Origin: Clytia hemisphaerica | Taxonomy: Eukaryota; Cnidaria; Hydrozoa; Leptothecata; Clytiidae | DNA: 64,000 nt | Assembly: GCA_902728285.1 (NCBI GenBank) | Contig: CACVBU010000734.1 | Coordinates: 186,001-250,000, forward strand | Direction of reading: 5' to 3' | Shown here: piece after piece, positions 28,961 to 41,100 of the stretch | Position numbering within the stretch: position 1 is the stretch's first letter | Layout: the number at the start of each line of letters is the position of its first letter | Position numbers and translations under genes: made by a program | Notes under the pieces: model-generated | The model's database searches: none | The model's input: the letters and a program-made list of their open reading frames with translations, nothing else | Told to the model about the DNA's origin: nothing

Positions 28961-30914
28961 GAATGAAAAGAACGCCCAAAAAGAAAAGAAAGACCAACGA
29001 AGCTACAGTCTATATATTCTATTATAACTTGATTGTAATGATCAGTGACCTCATTTTTAATTTTCGGACCACTTTTTTAAATGTTTTATGTATTTCGTAA
29101 CGTATATTATTTTATGAATTGTTAAATTTAATAAAAAAGGTAGTTCTTATTTTCTTCTTCACGACTCTCAAGCAGCACGCTATCCCTGAACAGCTCATAA
29201 TGGTAACAATCGGCAACTAAATAAAGAAGAACAATTAAAAATACTATCATTCACATGACCGTTAGAAGATCCATGATACTGTAGATTTTTTAAGCTTCAA
29301 ACCTGTTCAAACTTTAGACAAATTGACAGTCGCTCAAACTCAAAAAGGTCGGTAGATAAACTGCCGAAGTTACGGTGACAAGAAACAACGCACACTAATT
29401 GATGAGAAGCACAAAAAACAATCTAGATTCCAACTTAGATGAGATAATTGTTTCATATAACAATGTAACTTACGTTGTCTCGAACACTTCTTGAGTTTAG
29501 TGAAAGCAGTCCGCAATGATTGTGATATTGACGAATCAATCGACTCTGCTTCATTTGATCCGTTTTTCCTGAATAAAAAGAAAGTAAAAACATCATTTGA
29601 ACTTGAATTTTCAAAGTATTGAAATCAACGGATTATCAGTCGCTTTTGTTAGCAGTGAAGCAAGTAAGTCTATAATCTTTGGGAAGAGAATACGGATATG
29701 AATTTGATGCAGGGGTGTATTTAGGATTGTTAGGCATCGCTGAATAGTATTCTATATGATATAAAAAAGATTGAATGGGTGGAAATTTTTTCAATGGGCA
29801 CAATACCTTATTAAATTTAAAGAATGAATCTTGTAAAGAAAAAATGAATGCCCCGTTCATCTTCATTTTCCCCCGTTTTCACTTTAAAGTTGAAATTGGC
29901 GTGTTTGCCTGACGCGTTCTAGCTCATTTGCACAGGGTAGGGAAAGACCCAGGGGGTACTTAGGCAAATGGAAGTACGGTATGTGCCACCCTTAAGGGTA
30001 CCTTTTTTGGATAAAGTCCGGGTAAGGGTCGGAAAATTCACAAAATTTTCCTTTGTTTTCTCCTTTTTAGTCTCGTTAAGGGTCCGAGGGTCGAATGTCG
30101 GGCGGCACCCCCCTCGTCAGATCGCAACCCTAGGATCCTCCCCCCGGGGGAAAACCCGTTGCAAATGCACACCCCGTGCAAATGCCCAAGGATTTGTCTG
30201 ACTGCCAAATATAGTCCATCTAAAACACGGCGATCTTGGCCCGGATTCAATATTTTTCTAAAATTCGCCCTAGAACTCAGAAAAACCAATGCAACCTTAT
30301 TTTTTTACTTTTATCCTTTGAATATCATTAGAATGTTGAATAAAACGCAATTTCCTGTTTTTTGGATGAACCGTTTTTTCATAATATGGATTCCGATTCT
30401 CGTGTATCCCTTCGGGGATTTGATGTATCCCGTCGGGGATTTTTATTTTCAAGCCCAAAAATTAATTCAAAGGAAATTGTAATGAAGCAAAAATTGTTGT
30501 ATTCCCAAAGACATTATTAAGACTGACCCATTTCAATGGAGAAATTCATCAAATGACCATTTTTAGTAGAGTGAGGGCAAAAAATTATCATGAATCCGAT
30601 TTTTTCATAATTCCAAGGCCAGATCGCAGTGAAATCGACGCAAATTTATGCCAAATTCATTCCATAAGTCATTTATGACATTAAGTTTTTCGAATACAGT
30701 CGCCTGGTATTCAACTTTTATAGCTTAAAAAGTCACTCACGCATTAAATGTAATGTGCCGTTTTTAATTCTCCTTTGGGAAAACTAAAGCTGTTATGCCA
30801 GTTACGATTGATTCGTTCTTTTATATTACTTAATTGACAAGGAATTTACGATGTTCTCTACCGTTTTGACTTTCTCGACGTCACAACTATGTGTAAGTAC
30901 TTTCGTTTACATAA
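28961..30914. other. Non-coding region with a GC-rich patch at 29,930-30,250
   Basis: No gene is supported. The patch at 29,930-30,250 is far more GC-rich than its surroundings and contains CCCCCCGGGGG and repeated GCAAATGC words. It looks like an inserted repeat of unknown type. Confidence 0.45.
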
Positions 30915-31055
30915 TGAAAACACACGGGTTTTACCAAGCTGGAAAACTAATCGTAAGAACATTTAAGCCTAAAAACCTCGAAAAATTAAGAACAGTCCAG
31001 ACAGCCCAGCCTGAGCCAAAATTTTCTGGTTCTTCTTATAAAAAAAGCAAAAAAT
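30915..31055 (-). mobile_element. ATAAGAAC-family small element, inverted copy
   Basis: The reverse complement begins GCTTTTTTTATAAGAAG and ends TGGTAAAACCCGTGTGTTTTC, as at 27,200-27,325. Confidence 0.55.
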
Positions 31056-31442
31056 TTCGACGCTCGTAATTCGACGTCTTTCAACTTTCGAAAGATGAAC
31101 TTCTCTTGGTTTTTCCATGTTGCTGAAAGAAGGACGCGCGCGTTCTCTTCTCTCTGACTTCCTCTTATCCTTATCCTTATCCTTCCATGAATCCAGGAAC
31201 CCCTCCATATCTTCACCACCGTTATTACTCCAAAACTTGAATGAAGAGTACGATCTTGGGCCGCCATTAATTCTTCTCATTTTCTTGTACTGTTTAAAAT
31301 TAATAATTTTATCACTATTTTTCTGTTGATTATTCTCTTTTTCAGACTTTTTACTACTCTCCTTTTCTTCTTCGGCTGCCAGTTCAGCCGAAAACGAATC
31401 ATTTGAATCATTTTCCACCATGTCCATAATGTCGTTATTCAT
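30969..31442 (-). CDS. Highly charged hypothetical ORF
   Basis: ATG at 31,440-31,442 (minus) opens 157 codons. The first ~55 residues are acidic and Ser/Asn-rich, followed by a basic Lys-Lys-Met-Arg-Arg segment and an Asp-Lys repeat made by iterated AAGGAT. The last ~30 codons lie inside the MITE at 30,915-31,055, and those before them are in 100-bp-repeat sequence. Only the N-terminal ~110 residues could therefore be an original exon. No domain is recognised, and it may be a chance low-complexity frame. Confidence 0.3.
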   Translation of the reverse strand: MNNDIMDMVENDSNDSFSAELAAEEEKESSKKSEKENNQQKNSDKIINFKQYKKMRRINGGPRSYSSFKFWSNNGGEDMEGFLDSWKDKDKDKRKSERRERARPSFSNMEKPREVHLSKVERRRITSVEIFCFFYKKNQKILAQAGLSGLFLIFRGF

Positions 31443-31984
31443 TTTTTTTTAACTTTGTAAACCCGATTCATCATATCCAAAAGGAGATAAAATAATCATC
31501 GGTACGAAAGATAGTTTAAATTTGAAAGCTAAAGGTTTTCTAAGAAAGTCTTTATCTCCCTTAGGATGAAATTGTCTTTTAGTTGACATTTACAATGCAT
31601 AAATTTGAATGTTTTGAAAATGTGGAACAGGATGCACCACGTGAAGGTGAAGCCATAGGACTTGGTGAACACAGATTTTAGTAGTCTTGGCTTCGAGTGA
31701 AAGTAGTTATAAGTTATCTATGGGTAGTTACCAGTTCTCAGTAGTAGTCATTAGGTTGCCATAAACATATGAGGATCTAATGACTACTCAATCGAATTAA
31801 TGACTACTAGGCAGTAGTCAAAAGTTCGATGAGTAGCATTGGGTTCGAGAAGTAGTCATTGGTTTGTCAAATTTCAAGAACCCAAAACTACCTTTTCTCA
31901 AACCTAAAAAAACGTTTATCAAAAAGTAGTAGTGGGTACTTTTTCTAGGTTTATACCTAAAAGTAGTCATTTTGTACATAGTCT
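31443..31984. other. Non-coding, with repeated GTAGTCAT words
   Basis: 31,700-31,970 contains many copies of AGTAGTCATT and its complement AATGACTACT. No gene is seen. Confidence 0.45.
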
Positions 31985-33120
31985 GTCAACAGCTTAGTCT
32001 ACATTACACTTAGGTCTGTAGGCTGTATTTATAATTGTGGTTAGGATTGTCGAAGTTTCAGCTACTTTAGGTTTTTGATTTATCGAACGTATAGCTATTT
32101 TAGGTTCCAGATTTTAATAATCCTAAAATAGTCTTAAGTTCTCGTAAGGTCTGGACTTTGAAATATTCCTCTTTTCTTTTAAAATCAAGTCTGTGACAAG
32201 CTTAGTCTACATAATTTTTAGTTCCGTAGGCTTTGTTAAAAAATTCCGTTCAGATTGTCGAACTCCCAGCTACTTTAGGTTTAAGATCTATCGAGCTTAT
32301 GGCTATTTTAGGTTTCAGAATTTTGTAATCCTAAAATAGTCTTTAGTTCTCATAAGGTCTGTTGTGAAACCTCCCCTAGAAGAAACATTTTCATTTCAAT
32401 ATTTTAAGTGGTCGAAGACGCATCGGGTGTACAACATTCTTGGATTGTGTCAAGGCACATGTCATGTCAGGCACATTGTTATAAGAACAATATTTGTAAT
32501 TTTCTATATTTTCAATGCCGTGCGTTTTTAAAAATATTTTTAACCGTATTTGGTCAAAAATTTTATATCAACATAGTAATATTTTTACAAAATGACAAAC
32601 CTATTTATTCGAGTTCACTTATACTGGGAGTTAACTAATGCATGATTCTTCAATTCATTTAGAAATGATAAGTCCAGACCTTATGAGAACTAAAGACTAT
32701 TTTAGGATTACAAAATTCTGAAACCTAAATAGCCATAAGCTCGATAGATCTTAAACCTAAAGTAGCTGGGAGTTCGACAATCTGAACGGAATTTTTTAAC
32801 AAAGCCTACGGAACTAAAAATTATGTAGACTAAGCTTGTCACAGACTTGATTTTAAAAGAAAAGAGGAATATTTCAAAGTCCAGACCTTATGAGAACTAA
32901 AGACTATTTTAGGATTACAAAATTCTGAAACCTAAAATAGCCATAAGCTCGATAGATCTTAAACCTAAAGTAGCTGGGAGTTCGACAATCTGAACGGAAT
33001 TTTTTAACAAAGCCTACGGAACTAAAAATTATGTAGACTAAGCTTGTCACAGACTTGATTTTAAAAGAAAAGAGGAATATTTCAAAGTCCAGACCTTATG
33101 AGAACTAAACACTATTTTAG
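31985..33120. repeat. Inverted arrays of a 207-bp tandem repeat (foldback)
   Basis: The left arm (31,985-32,365) holds about 1.8 head-to-tail monomers. The right arm (32,671-33,120) holds about 2.1 monomers of the same 207-bp unit in reverse orientation. The arms are separated by ~305 bp of unrelated sequence. CCAGACCTTATGAGAACTAA recurs at 32,674, 32,881 and 33,089 and is inverted on the left at about 32,140 and 32,345. The arms could form a hairpin with stems of several hundred bp. Confidence 0.85.
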
Positions 33121-33847
33121 GTTTATTGTTTTTTGAGGTCTCATATCAAATCCGAAATTTAAAATATCGCGATAAATGACTCTTAAATGATGCAAAGATG
33201 CGTCAAAATAAAGATCAAAGAAAGCGGATAGAAATTCATTGTTCCATAAACAAAAGAAAAATCTTTGGTCCAAACCTAGCTTTCGAACTAATTACTACTA
33301 AAATTGAGAAATTTTAACACAACTTAAAAATAATAGTTCAATAATAAATGGCAAATTAGCGCTGTAGCTTTGAAAAGTGATCATTATTCCACATTTTGAC
33401 AAAGTTTCAATTGCTTAAATTGTTTCAAGAAGAACTGAGATCATTAGGAAGGTGACCAACCTCCGATGGGATATTGGCCCGCTCCTTTAGAGCTTTAGCA
33501 TGGGCGGCCACCACTACGCCATCGGAATATAAGATAAAACAAAAGACCGCACGTCTAATTTTAGCAATTCTTTATACTTGCGTACAGTGAACCAGCAACA
33601 ATCGGAACTGTATCAGGTAATGTTATCTCAAAAATTACCCTTATTGAATTTGTTATTACTTTGTTAAACATCAATTTGGGACAGAGAACAATTCTTAGTA
33701 AAATGGTGATTTTGCACGTGCAAGGAGATAGGATTGCTTTTGTATGTGATGGTCAGGTAAAATTATCAACTATTTTTAAACCATGGCAACTAGTAATGGC
33801 TCATAGTGTTAAGCTGAGAGATCTCAGTATAAATGGCACGTTTGTCA
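33121..33847. other. Non-coding, containing a tRNA-like element
   Basis: No gene is supported. A tRNA-like sequence lies at 33,463-33,525, and the remainder leads into the 170-bp satellite. Confidence 0.45.
33463..33525 (-). repeat. tRNA-like sequence, probable SINE head or tRNA pseudogene
   Basis: On the minus strand, CCGATGG and CCATCGG form a perfect 7-bp acceptor-like stem. GGCGTAGTGG resembles box A, and GGGCCAATATCCC resembles a T-arm with a 7-base loop. The 63-base length and unclear anticodon arm argue against a functional tRNA. Confidence 0.4.
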
Positions 33848-36800
33848 AATGTGTTGAAAATTTGAAATGGAACGTGCAAGCGCTTTTGATTCCCCGGCTT
33901 GTCAAAACCCATTTTTTTTACCGCGTAACTTATAAAACTTGTGTTTGCTTATAACTTTTGATATGATTCAAATTTTGATCTCAAATTTTGAAATGAACTT
34001 GAACATTATGATATCTAAAAGTGTTTTAAATTTGAAATGAAACATACAAGTGGTTTTGATTCCCTGGCTCGTCAAAACTCATTTTTTTGACCGCGTAACT
34101 TAGAAAAATTGTGTTTGCTTATAACTTTTGATACAATTCAAATTTTGATCTCAAATTTTGAAATGAACTTGAACATTATGATATCTAAAAGTGTTTCAAA
34201 TTTGAAATGAAACGTACAAGCGGTTTTGATTCCCCGGCTTGTCAAAACCCATTTTTTTGCCGCCTAACTTATAAAACTTGTTTTTGCTTATAACTTTTGA
34301 TATAATTCAAATTTTGATCTCAAATTTTGAAATGAACTGGAACATTATGATATCTAAAAGTGTTTTAAATTTGAAATGAAACGTACAAGTGGTTTTGATT
34401 CCCTGGCTCGTCAAAACTCATTTTTTTGACCGCGTAACTTAGAAAAATTGTGTTTGCTTATAACTTTTGATACAATTCAAATTTTGATCTCAAATTTTGA
34501 AATGAACTTGAACATTATGATATCTAAAAGTGTTTCAAATTTGAAATGAAACGTACAAGCGGTTTTGATTCCCCGGCTTGTCAAAACCCATTTTTTTGAC
34601 CGTGTAACTTATAAAACTTGTGTTTGCTTATAACTTTTGATATGATTCAAATTTTGATCTGAAATTTTGCAATGAGCTGGAGATTTATGATATCTAAAAG
34701 TGTTTCAAATTTGAAATGAAACGTACAAGTGGTTTTGATTCCCCGGCGCGTCAAAACTCATTTTTTTGACCGTGTAACTTATAAAACTTGTGTTTGCTTA
34801 TAACTTTTGATACAATTCAAATTTTGATCTCAAATTTTGAAATGAACTTGAACATTATGATATCTAAAAGTGTTTTAAATTTGAAATGAAACATACAAGT
34901 GGTTTTGATTCCCTGGCTCGTCAAAACTCATTTTTTTGACCGCGTAACTTAGAAAAATTGTGTTTGCTTATAACTTTTGATACAATTCAAATTTTGATCT
35001 CAAATTTTGAAATGAACTTGAACATTATGATATCTAAAAGTGTTTCAAATTTGAAATGAAACGTACAAGTGGTTTTGATTCCCCGGCTTGTCAAAACCCA
35101 TTTTTTTGCCGCGTAACTTATAAAAATTGTGTTTGCTTATAACTTTTGATATGATTCAAATTTTGAAATGAACTTCAACATTATGATATGTAAAAGTCTT
35201 TCAAATTTGAAATGATACATACAAGTGGTTTTGATTCCCCGGCTTGTCAAAACCCATTTTTTTGACCGCGTAACTTATAAAACTTGTTTTTGCTTATAAC
35301 TTTTGATACAATTCAAATTTTGATCTCAAATTTTGAAATGAACTGGAACATTATGATATCTAAAAGTGTTTCAAAATTGAAATGAAACGTACAAGTGGTT
35401 TTGATTCCCCGGCTTGTCAAAACCCGTTTTTTTGCCGCGTAACTTTTAAAACTTGTGTTTGCTTATAACTTATGACATAATTCAAATTTTGATCTGAAAT
35501 TTAGCAATGAGCTGGAGAATTATGATATCTTAAAGTGTTTAAAATTTTAAATAAAACGTGCAAGCGCTTTTGATTCCCGGGCTTGTCAAAACCCATTTTT
35601 TTGACGCAAAACTTATAAAAATTGTGTTTGCTTATAACTTTTGATATAATTCAAATTTTGATCTGAAATTTTTCAATTAGCTGGAGAATTATGATATCTA
35701 AAAGTGTTTAAAATTTGAAATGGAACGTACAAGCGCTTTTGCCCTTATCAAAACTCAGTATACTTTAAGTATATGTTATTCTGTACTGCAAGTATACTTT
35801 CAGAAGTATTAAAAGTATACTTTCAGTATATATTTTGATGTTTTAGGAAGTATACTTTAAGTACTAAATTTTTGGAACAATATTCCATATACTTTAAGTA
35901 TACTGCATGGAAGTGTACTTCATATATACTGCAAAAAAGTATAAATAAAGTATACTTTCATAGAAGTTGCTAGTATTAACCACATGGCCATTCAAAACAC
36001 ATTTTCAATGAAATTTGAAAAGTTCATGCCTTTAAGGCTTATGAATTTCAAGAAATTTTAAAACTAAACTCCATTAATCTGATACATTGAAAGTAACAGT
36101 AAAGTAACTATAAGTAACATTGAAAGTAAATATTCTTAAAAGCTCTTTAGCAGATAAAAAAAATCTGTATCCACACTCACACCAGGTTTAACTTAAACTA
36201 CCTAACTCATCATGCTGTCACAGACTAGTATAATCACAAACAAGATTCATTACATTCATATAGTGCACCATTAGTTTTGAATACTATACAGGTAATCTTT
36301 ATACTTACATTAGCAAGGTCGCTGCACACCATATCCATTGAACTTTACTCATCGTTAAAGCAAACCCTTCATCTTCAAATTTATAAATGTTTAAAAACTT
36401 TCAACTGTTCAAAAAATGGTCAAAAACAAATTTCTCTCACAAAACCACACTCATTTAATGTTCTGATGTTATGAGAGAATTTTTTCATGTGTTTCAAAGT
36501 TTTTATGAGATTCACTTCTTTTTAAAAAAATCTTTCATGCATGAAAATTAACAAAGGAAAAATGATTTCAAAACAAATAAGAACTTTCCCTCTCCAAGGG
36601 CAGTATACTTAAAGTATACTTTTTGATCTAATGCACCTAGTTATTTTTATTTTTATCTCATTTTGAAAAACAAGTACAGTAAAGTATAAAAACAGTATAC
36701 TTTTCTCATACTTTTTGATTGCAGTATAAATGCAGTACACATTAAGTAAATTTGAGTGATGCTTTGATTTTGGTAAGTATACTTAGAGTATACTTTAATC

Positions 36801-37074
36801 TTTAAATTTGAGCAAAAGTATGAATGCAGTATACTTTCTATATACTGAAAGTATACTTTTCTAGTCAATATTTTGGTAAGGGTGATTCCCGGGCTTGTCA
36901 AAACCCATTTTTTTGACGCAAAACTTATAAAAATTGTGTTTGCTTATAACTTTTGATATAATTCAAATTTCGATCTGAAATTTTGCAATGAACTGGAGTC
37001 TAAAAGTGTTTAAATTAAAATTTGAAATGGAATGTACAAGCGGTTTTGATCCCCTGGCTTGGCAAAACCCATTT
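33848..37074 (+). repeat. 170-bp satellite array with dimeric higher-order pattern, split by a MITE
   Basis: GATTCCCCGGCTTG-type landmarks fall at 33,888, 34,058, 34,228, 34,397, 34,567, 34,737, 34,907, 35,077, 35,233, 35,403 and 35,572, nearly all 169-170 bp apart. After the insertion they continue at about 36,885 and 37,048. Left monomers alternate between CCCCGGCTTG and CCCTGGCTCG, giving a ~340-bp dimer. Confidence 0.93.
35742..36882. mobile_element. 1.14-kb MITE rich in AAGTATACTT palindromes
   Basis: It begins CCCTTATCAAAA and ends TTTTGGTAAGGG (11 of 12 paired), and interrupts a satellite monomer. The empty-site sequence CTTTTGATTCCC shows a 2-bp duplication TG (35,740-35,741 and 36,883-36,884). 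About 20 copies of AGTATACTT-like palindromes cluster towards both ends. No transposase ORF. Confidence 0.85.
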
Positions 37075-38150
37075 TCATGATGATATGCATGATATGCATT
37101 TGTACGAGTCAGGAATAAAATTGTGATATACACTGCTCTACCCAGCTTTACCTTGACTTTTATAGAAAGCACTATTTTACAAACTGAACAGCTTAAATGT
37201 TCAGCACATTGATAAAAATCAAAATTCTTCTTGGTTTTATAAAAAGTAGTTATAATGTAGCAGCTTTAGGATTGGGGTAATCCATAAAAGAATTCTGAGG
37301 GAGGGAGATGGTATTTATAATTTTGCCCGTTATCTTGCTTCCATTTCTGATAATATAGATGATATGTCTTTGTACGATATGGGAATAGAATTGTGACGTA
37401 CACTATTTTACTCAGCTGTACCTTGACTTTTATATGATGATGATAGAGGATAGGGTAGACAATTATCAAAGCTTGTTTTACTTTCCTATAATTAATTTTG
37501 ATTACGTATTACAGAGAAAGGGAAATGAAAAACAGAACACGAATGCTGGACATTTGTTTCATACTTATATCTAGCTTTTGTGTTTATTTTGAAAAATCTG
37601 TTAGCCAGATTTACCTTGACTTTTATAGAAAGCACTATTTTACAAACTCAACAGCTTAAATGTTCAGCACATTGATGAAAATCAAAATTCTTCTTGGTTT
37701 TATAAAAAGTAGTTATAATGTAGCAGCTTTAGGATTGGGGTAATCCATAAAAGAATTCTACATTCTGAGGGAGGGAGAGGGTATTTATAATTTTGCCCGT
37801 TATCTTGCTTCCATTTTGGATAATATACATGATATAAATTTGTACGAAAGAGGAATAGAATATTGTGATGTACACTATTTTACTCAACTGTACCTTGACT
37901 TTAATAGAAAGCCAGGTTTTACAAACTCAAAAAACAGCTTAAATGTTAAGCACATTGATGAAAATTAAAATTCTTCTTGGTTTTATAAAAAGTAGTTGTA
38001 ATGTAGCAGCTTTAGGATTTGGGCAATTCATAAAAGACTTCCCCATTCTTGGGGAGGATGGGCTAATCTATAATTTTTTCCATTATCTTTCTTCCGTTTC
38101 TAATAATATACATGATATGCATACCACACGTACAATTTAGGAATAGAATG
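37075..38150 (+). repeat. ~280-bp dispersed tandem repeat, first block
   Basis: TTCTTCTTGGTTTTATAAAA landmarks at 37,225, 37,689 and 37,971 mark copies that also share GTAGCAGCTTTAGGATTGGG and ACATGATATGCATTTGTACG. The copies are diverged. The block ends just before the first exon at 38,165. Confidence 0.85.
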
Positions 38151-38164
38151 AAAAATAAATAAAG

Positions 38165-41100
38165 ATGTCCAGCTCGGAAATTGATGATCCGAATGACAGT
38201 GACTTTATTCCTGATAGTGAAGATGAAGAGGAATCAGAAGAAAACTGTATCCCTCCTACACCGGCTAAAAGTAAGGAGAAGTATGATTTTTCTGTCATGC
38301 CCATTTTTACTTTGGTTTCGTTTTATCATCCCTTATTAAAGCAGTACCAATCATTGAAATATTCAATTTATGAATGTTTGCGTTTTTATACTTTATTGGA
38401 TAGGAAAACGCAAAATCAAAGAAAGTCAAATCCAAGAAAGTTCAAAAGGTTAGTAGAGTGCTTGACGAAGAAAACCAGAGCCATTTAAAATTTTTTTAAA
38501 TTATCTTGTCATAATAAAAAAGTACAAAATAATATTTTGAAGTTTGAGTTAAAGAAATAAATATTCAAATCATTTATTGGCTTAGCTTTTTGATATTTTG
38601 TTCTGTGGTTTTACTTTTAGACAAAGTGACAAAAAAGAAAACGAAGTACAATACCCTGCCAAATGGTATGTCATTGTCTCTTAAAAAAAGAAAAATTGAA
38701 ACAGTATTTTTAAGTACAGTAAATTTTCTTGAATCATGCCAGTTTTGTAATTCATTTTTATTCTAAAAGACTAATTTGGTTACTTAATGCTTGTTTATGA
38801 AATAAATAAAAAACATGTGATTAAAATAATGTGTAGCTGTAGATTCTCTTAATGCCTTTATTATGGTCAACTTAAACGTCTTCATTACAGTGCTTGAAAT
38901 CTATGTAAAGTTCTTAGTAATGTGTATATTTCTTAGGTTTATTTTAACCTTCAATTTTAGATCTTAAACAAAAGGTAGCGAATGATTACGACAATAACAT
39001 ATCTAAACTGCAAGACCTCGTTGAAAAGGATGAAAATACAGTAAGGCTTCAAACTTTTTTTTGACAAACTTTATTGCTTTGTCATTCATAAAAGATGTAC
39101 ATAATAGAAATTAACATTTTCAAGAAAGTCTTGTGGATGTATGAACATCAACCTTATTTTGAAGTTTTCTAGTGCAAGCTCGTCAATATTTAATACTAGT
39201 TTGTGTTACAATGATTGGGAAAATAGCAAACACAACATGTGATTTTGAAAGTCAATTTAAATTTTAGGATTACATTGCAATCTTCACACTTGTCATGGAG
39301 TTGGGATCCTTAGAACTTGACTATTCTTTCCTGCTGTCGAAGAACGCTAAAACGGAAACCCTAATTGATATACTTTTAAAGGTAACTTTACGTCCTCACT
39401 TTCGTAATGATAGCATGAATAAAATAGCGGAACAATTGAAAATAATCAAAATTTCATTACAATCTGAAAACATGCTTATGATCTTATTCCACATTGTTTG
39501 TTCATTACTTATCTTAATCTTTGATAGCTCGACATGTCAAGTGTGGTTTGCCTGGATTCAGAAGACAAACCGGTAATCTTTTAACAAAACTCCAAGAACA
39601 TATAGATCCGTCAGGTAATTTTATAATTTATTTTAAAGAAACCTCTGACACTCTTCATCTTTATATTTAAGATATTTTCAGGTTTCTCTTTTCTTTTCTT
39701 TTTATAGTTAATAAGGAGTGGTTACTGTGCTTTTAATCTTGCTGTCGGGCAAATAAAACTTCATTCTTATATTTGTTTTGATAATTTGTTTTTCTTTTTA
39801 TGTTGACAATCCACAGTTGTAGCAGGAAAAGTGAAAACAGGTAGATACTCACGGATTTATTTTTTTCATACTTGCACTGTTTTAAAAGATACAATTCATG
39901 AAAGATGATCTGTTGGAGCCAAAAAACCGTATTTTTCCTGTTTTCTACTCCAACCGGCCACCCTTTAAAGGGCATATCTTTTGAAGTAGTTTATGTATGA
40001 TTTTATATTTCGAGTAACTAAGATGCAAAGTTATTCTGTACAAAAAAGGAAGATAGACAGGTACAAAACTCAATTTTTTCTCAAAAACTAAGTGCTCTTT
40101 AATATCTCTCCAATGATATCCAATTCATTACAATTGAAGCATTCGTTCAAAATTGAAAAACAAAAAAGGGCGAACACTCATCGTGTCAAATGAACTTTTT
40201 TTTATTTTAGGTTCCAGTGTCCTATTGGAGGATAGATCATTTGATAAAGCAGTCTTAGGTGAGGAGAATTACAATTAGGAATAACTATTTGATCCTTGAA
40301 AAAATGGAGTGAACTTTTTAAGACATCTTGTACAAAGAAATTGTATACGTCTACAAAATAAATTTTTTTTCTTTATACCTTCATCAATTTATGTCTATGC
40401 TTTGCAGGAAAATGTAACAAAACATATTCGGATACCTGGCTTAACTTGTCAGAGCAAAAGAAAGGTATCTATTATTTTTCCCATTTCTTTTTTCGATTTT
40501 TTGATAATAATGCATGATATGCATTTGTGCGATTTAGGAATAGAATTGTGATGTACACTGCTCTACCCAGCTGTACTTTGCCTTTTATAGAAAGCCATAT
40601 TTTACAAACTCAAAAACAGCTTAAATGGTCAGCACTTTGATGAAAATTAAAATTTTCTTGGTTTTATAAAAAGTAGTTATAATGTAGCAGCCTTAGGATT
40701 GGGGCAATCCAAAAGAGACTTCCGCATTCTGGGGGAGGGAGGGGGTATCTATAAATTTTCTATTATCTTGCTTCCATTTCTGATAATATACATGATATGC
40801 ATTTGTACGGTTTATGAATTGAATTGTGATGTACACTGCTGTAACCAGCTGTACCTTGCCTTGTATAGAAAGCCAGATTTTACAAACTGAAAAACAGCTT
40901 AAATTTTCAGCAGTTTGATGAAAATTAAGATTCTTCTTGGTTTTATAAAAAGTAGTTATAATGTAGCAGCCTTAGGATTGGGGCAATCCAAAAGAGACTT
41001 CCGCATTCTGGGGGAGGGAGGGGGTATCTATAAATTTTCTATTATCTTGCTTCCATTTCTGATAATATACATGATATGCATTTGTACGGTTTATGAATTG

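Noticed and set aside
29968-30482. ORFs in the GC-rich patch
   Set aside because: Composition-driven open frames on both strands with no domain or splice signals.
33661-33954. 97-codon ORF at the start of the 170-bp satellite
   Set aside because: Its second half is satellite sequence and it has no splice partners or domain.
33848-37074. CRISPR array
   Set aside because: Units are 170 bp, contiguous and similar throughout, with no unique spacers; this is a eukaryotic satellite.
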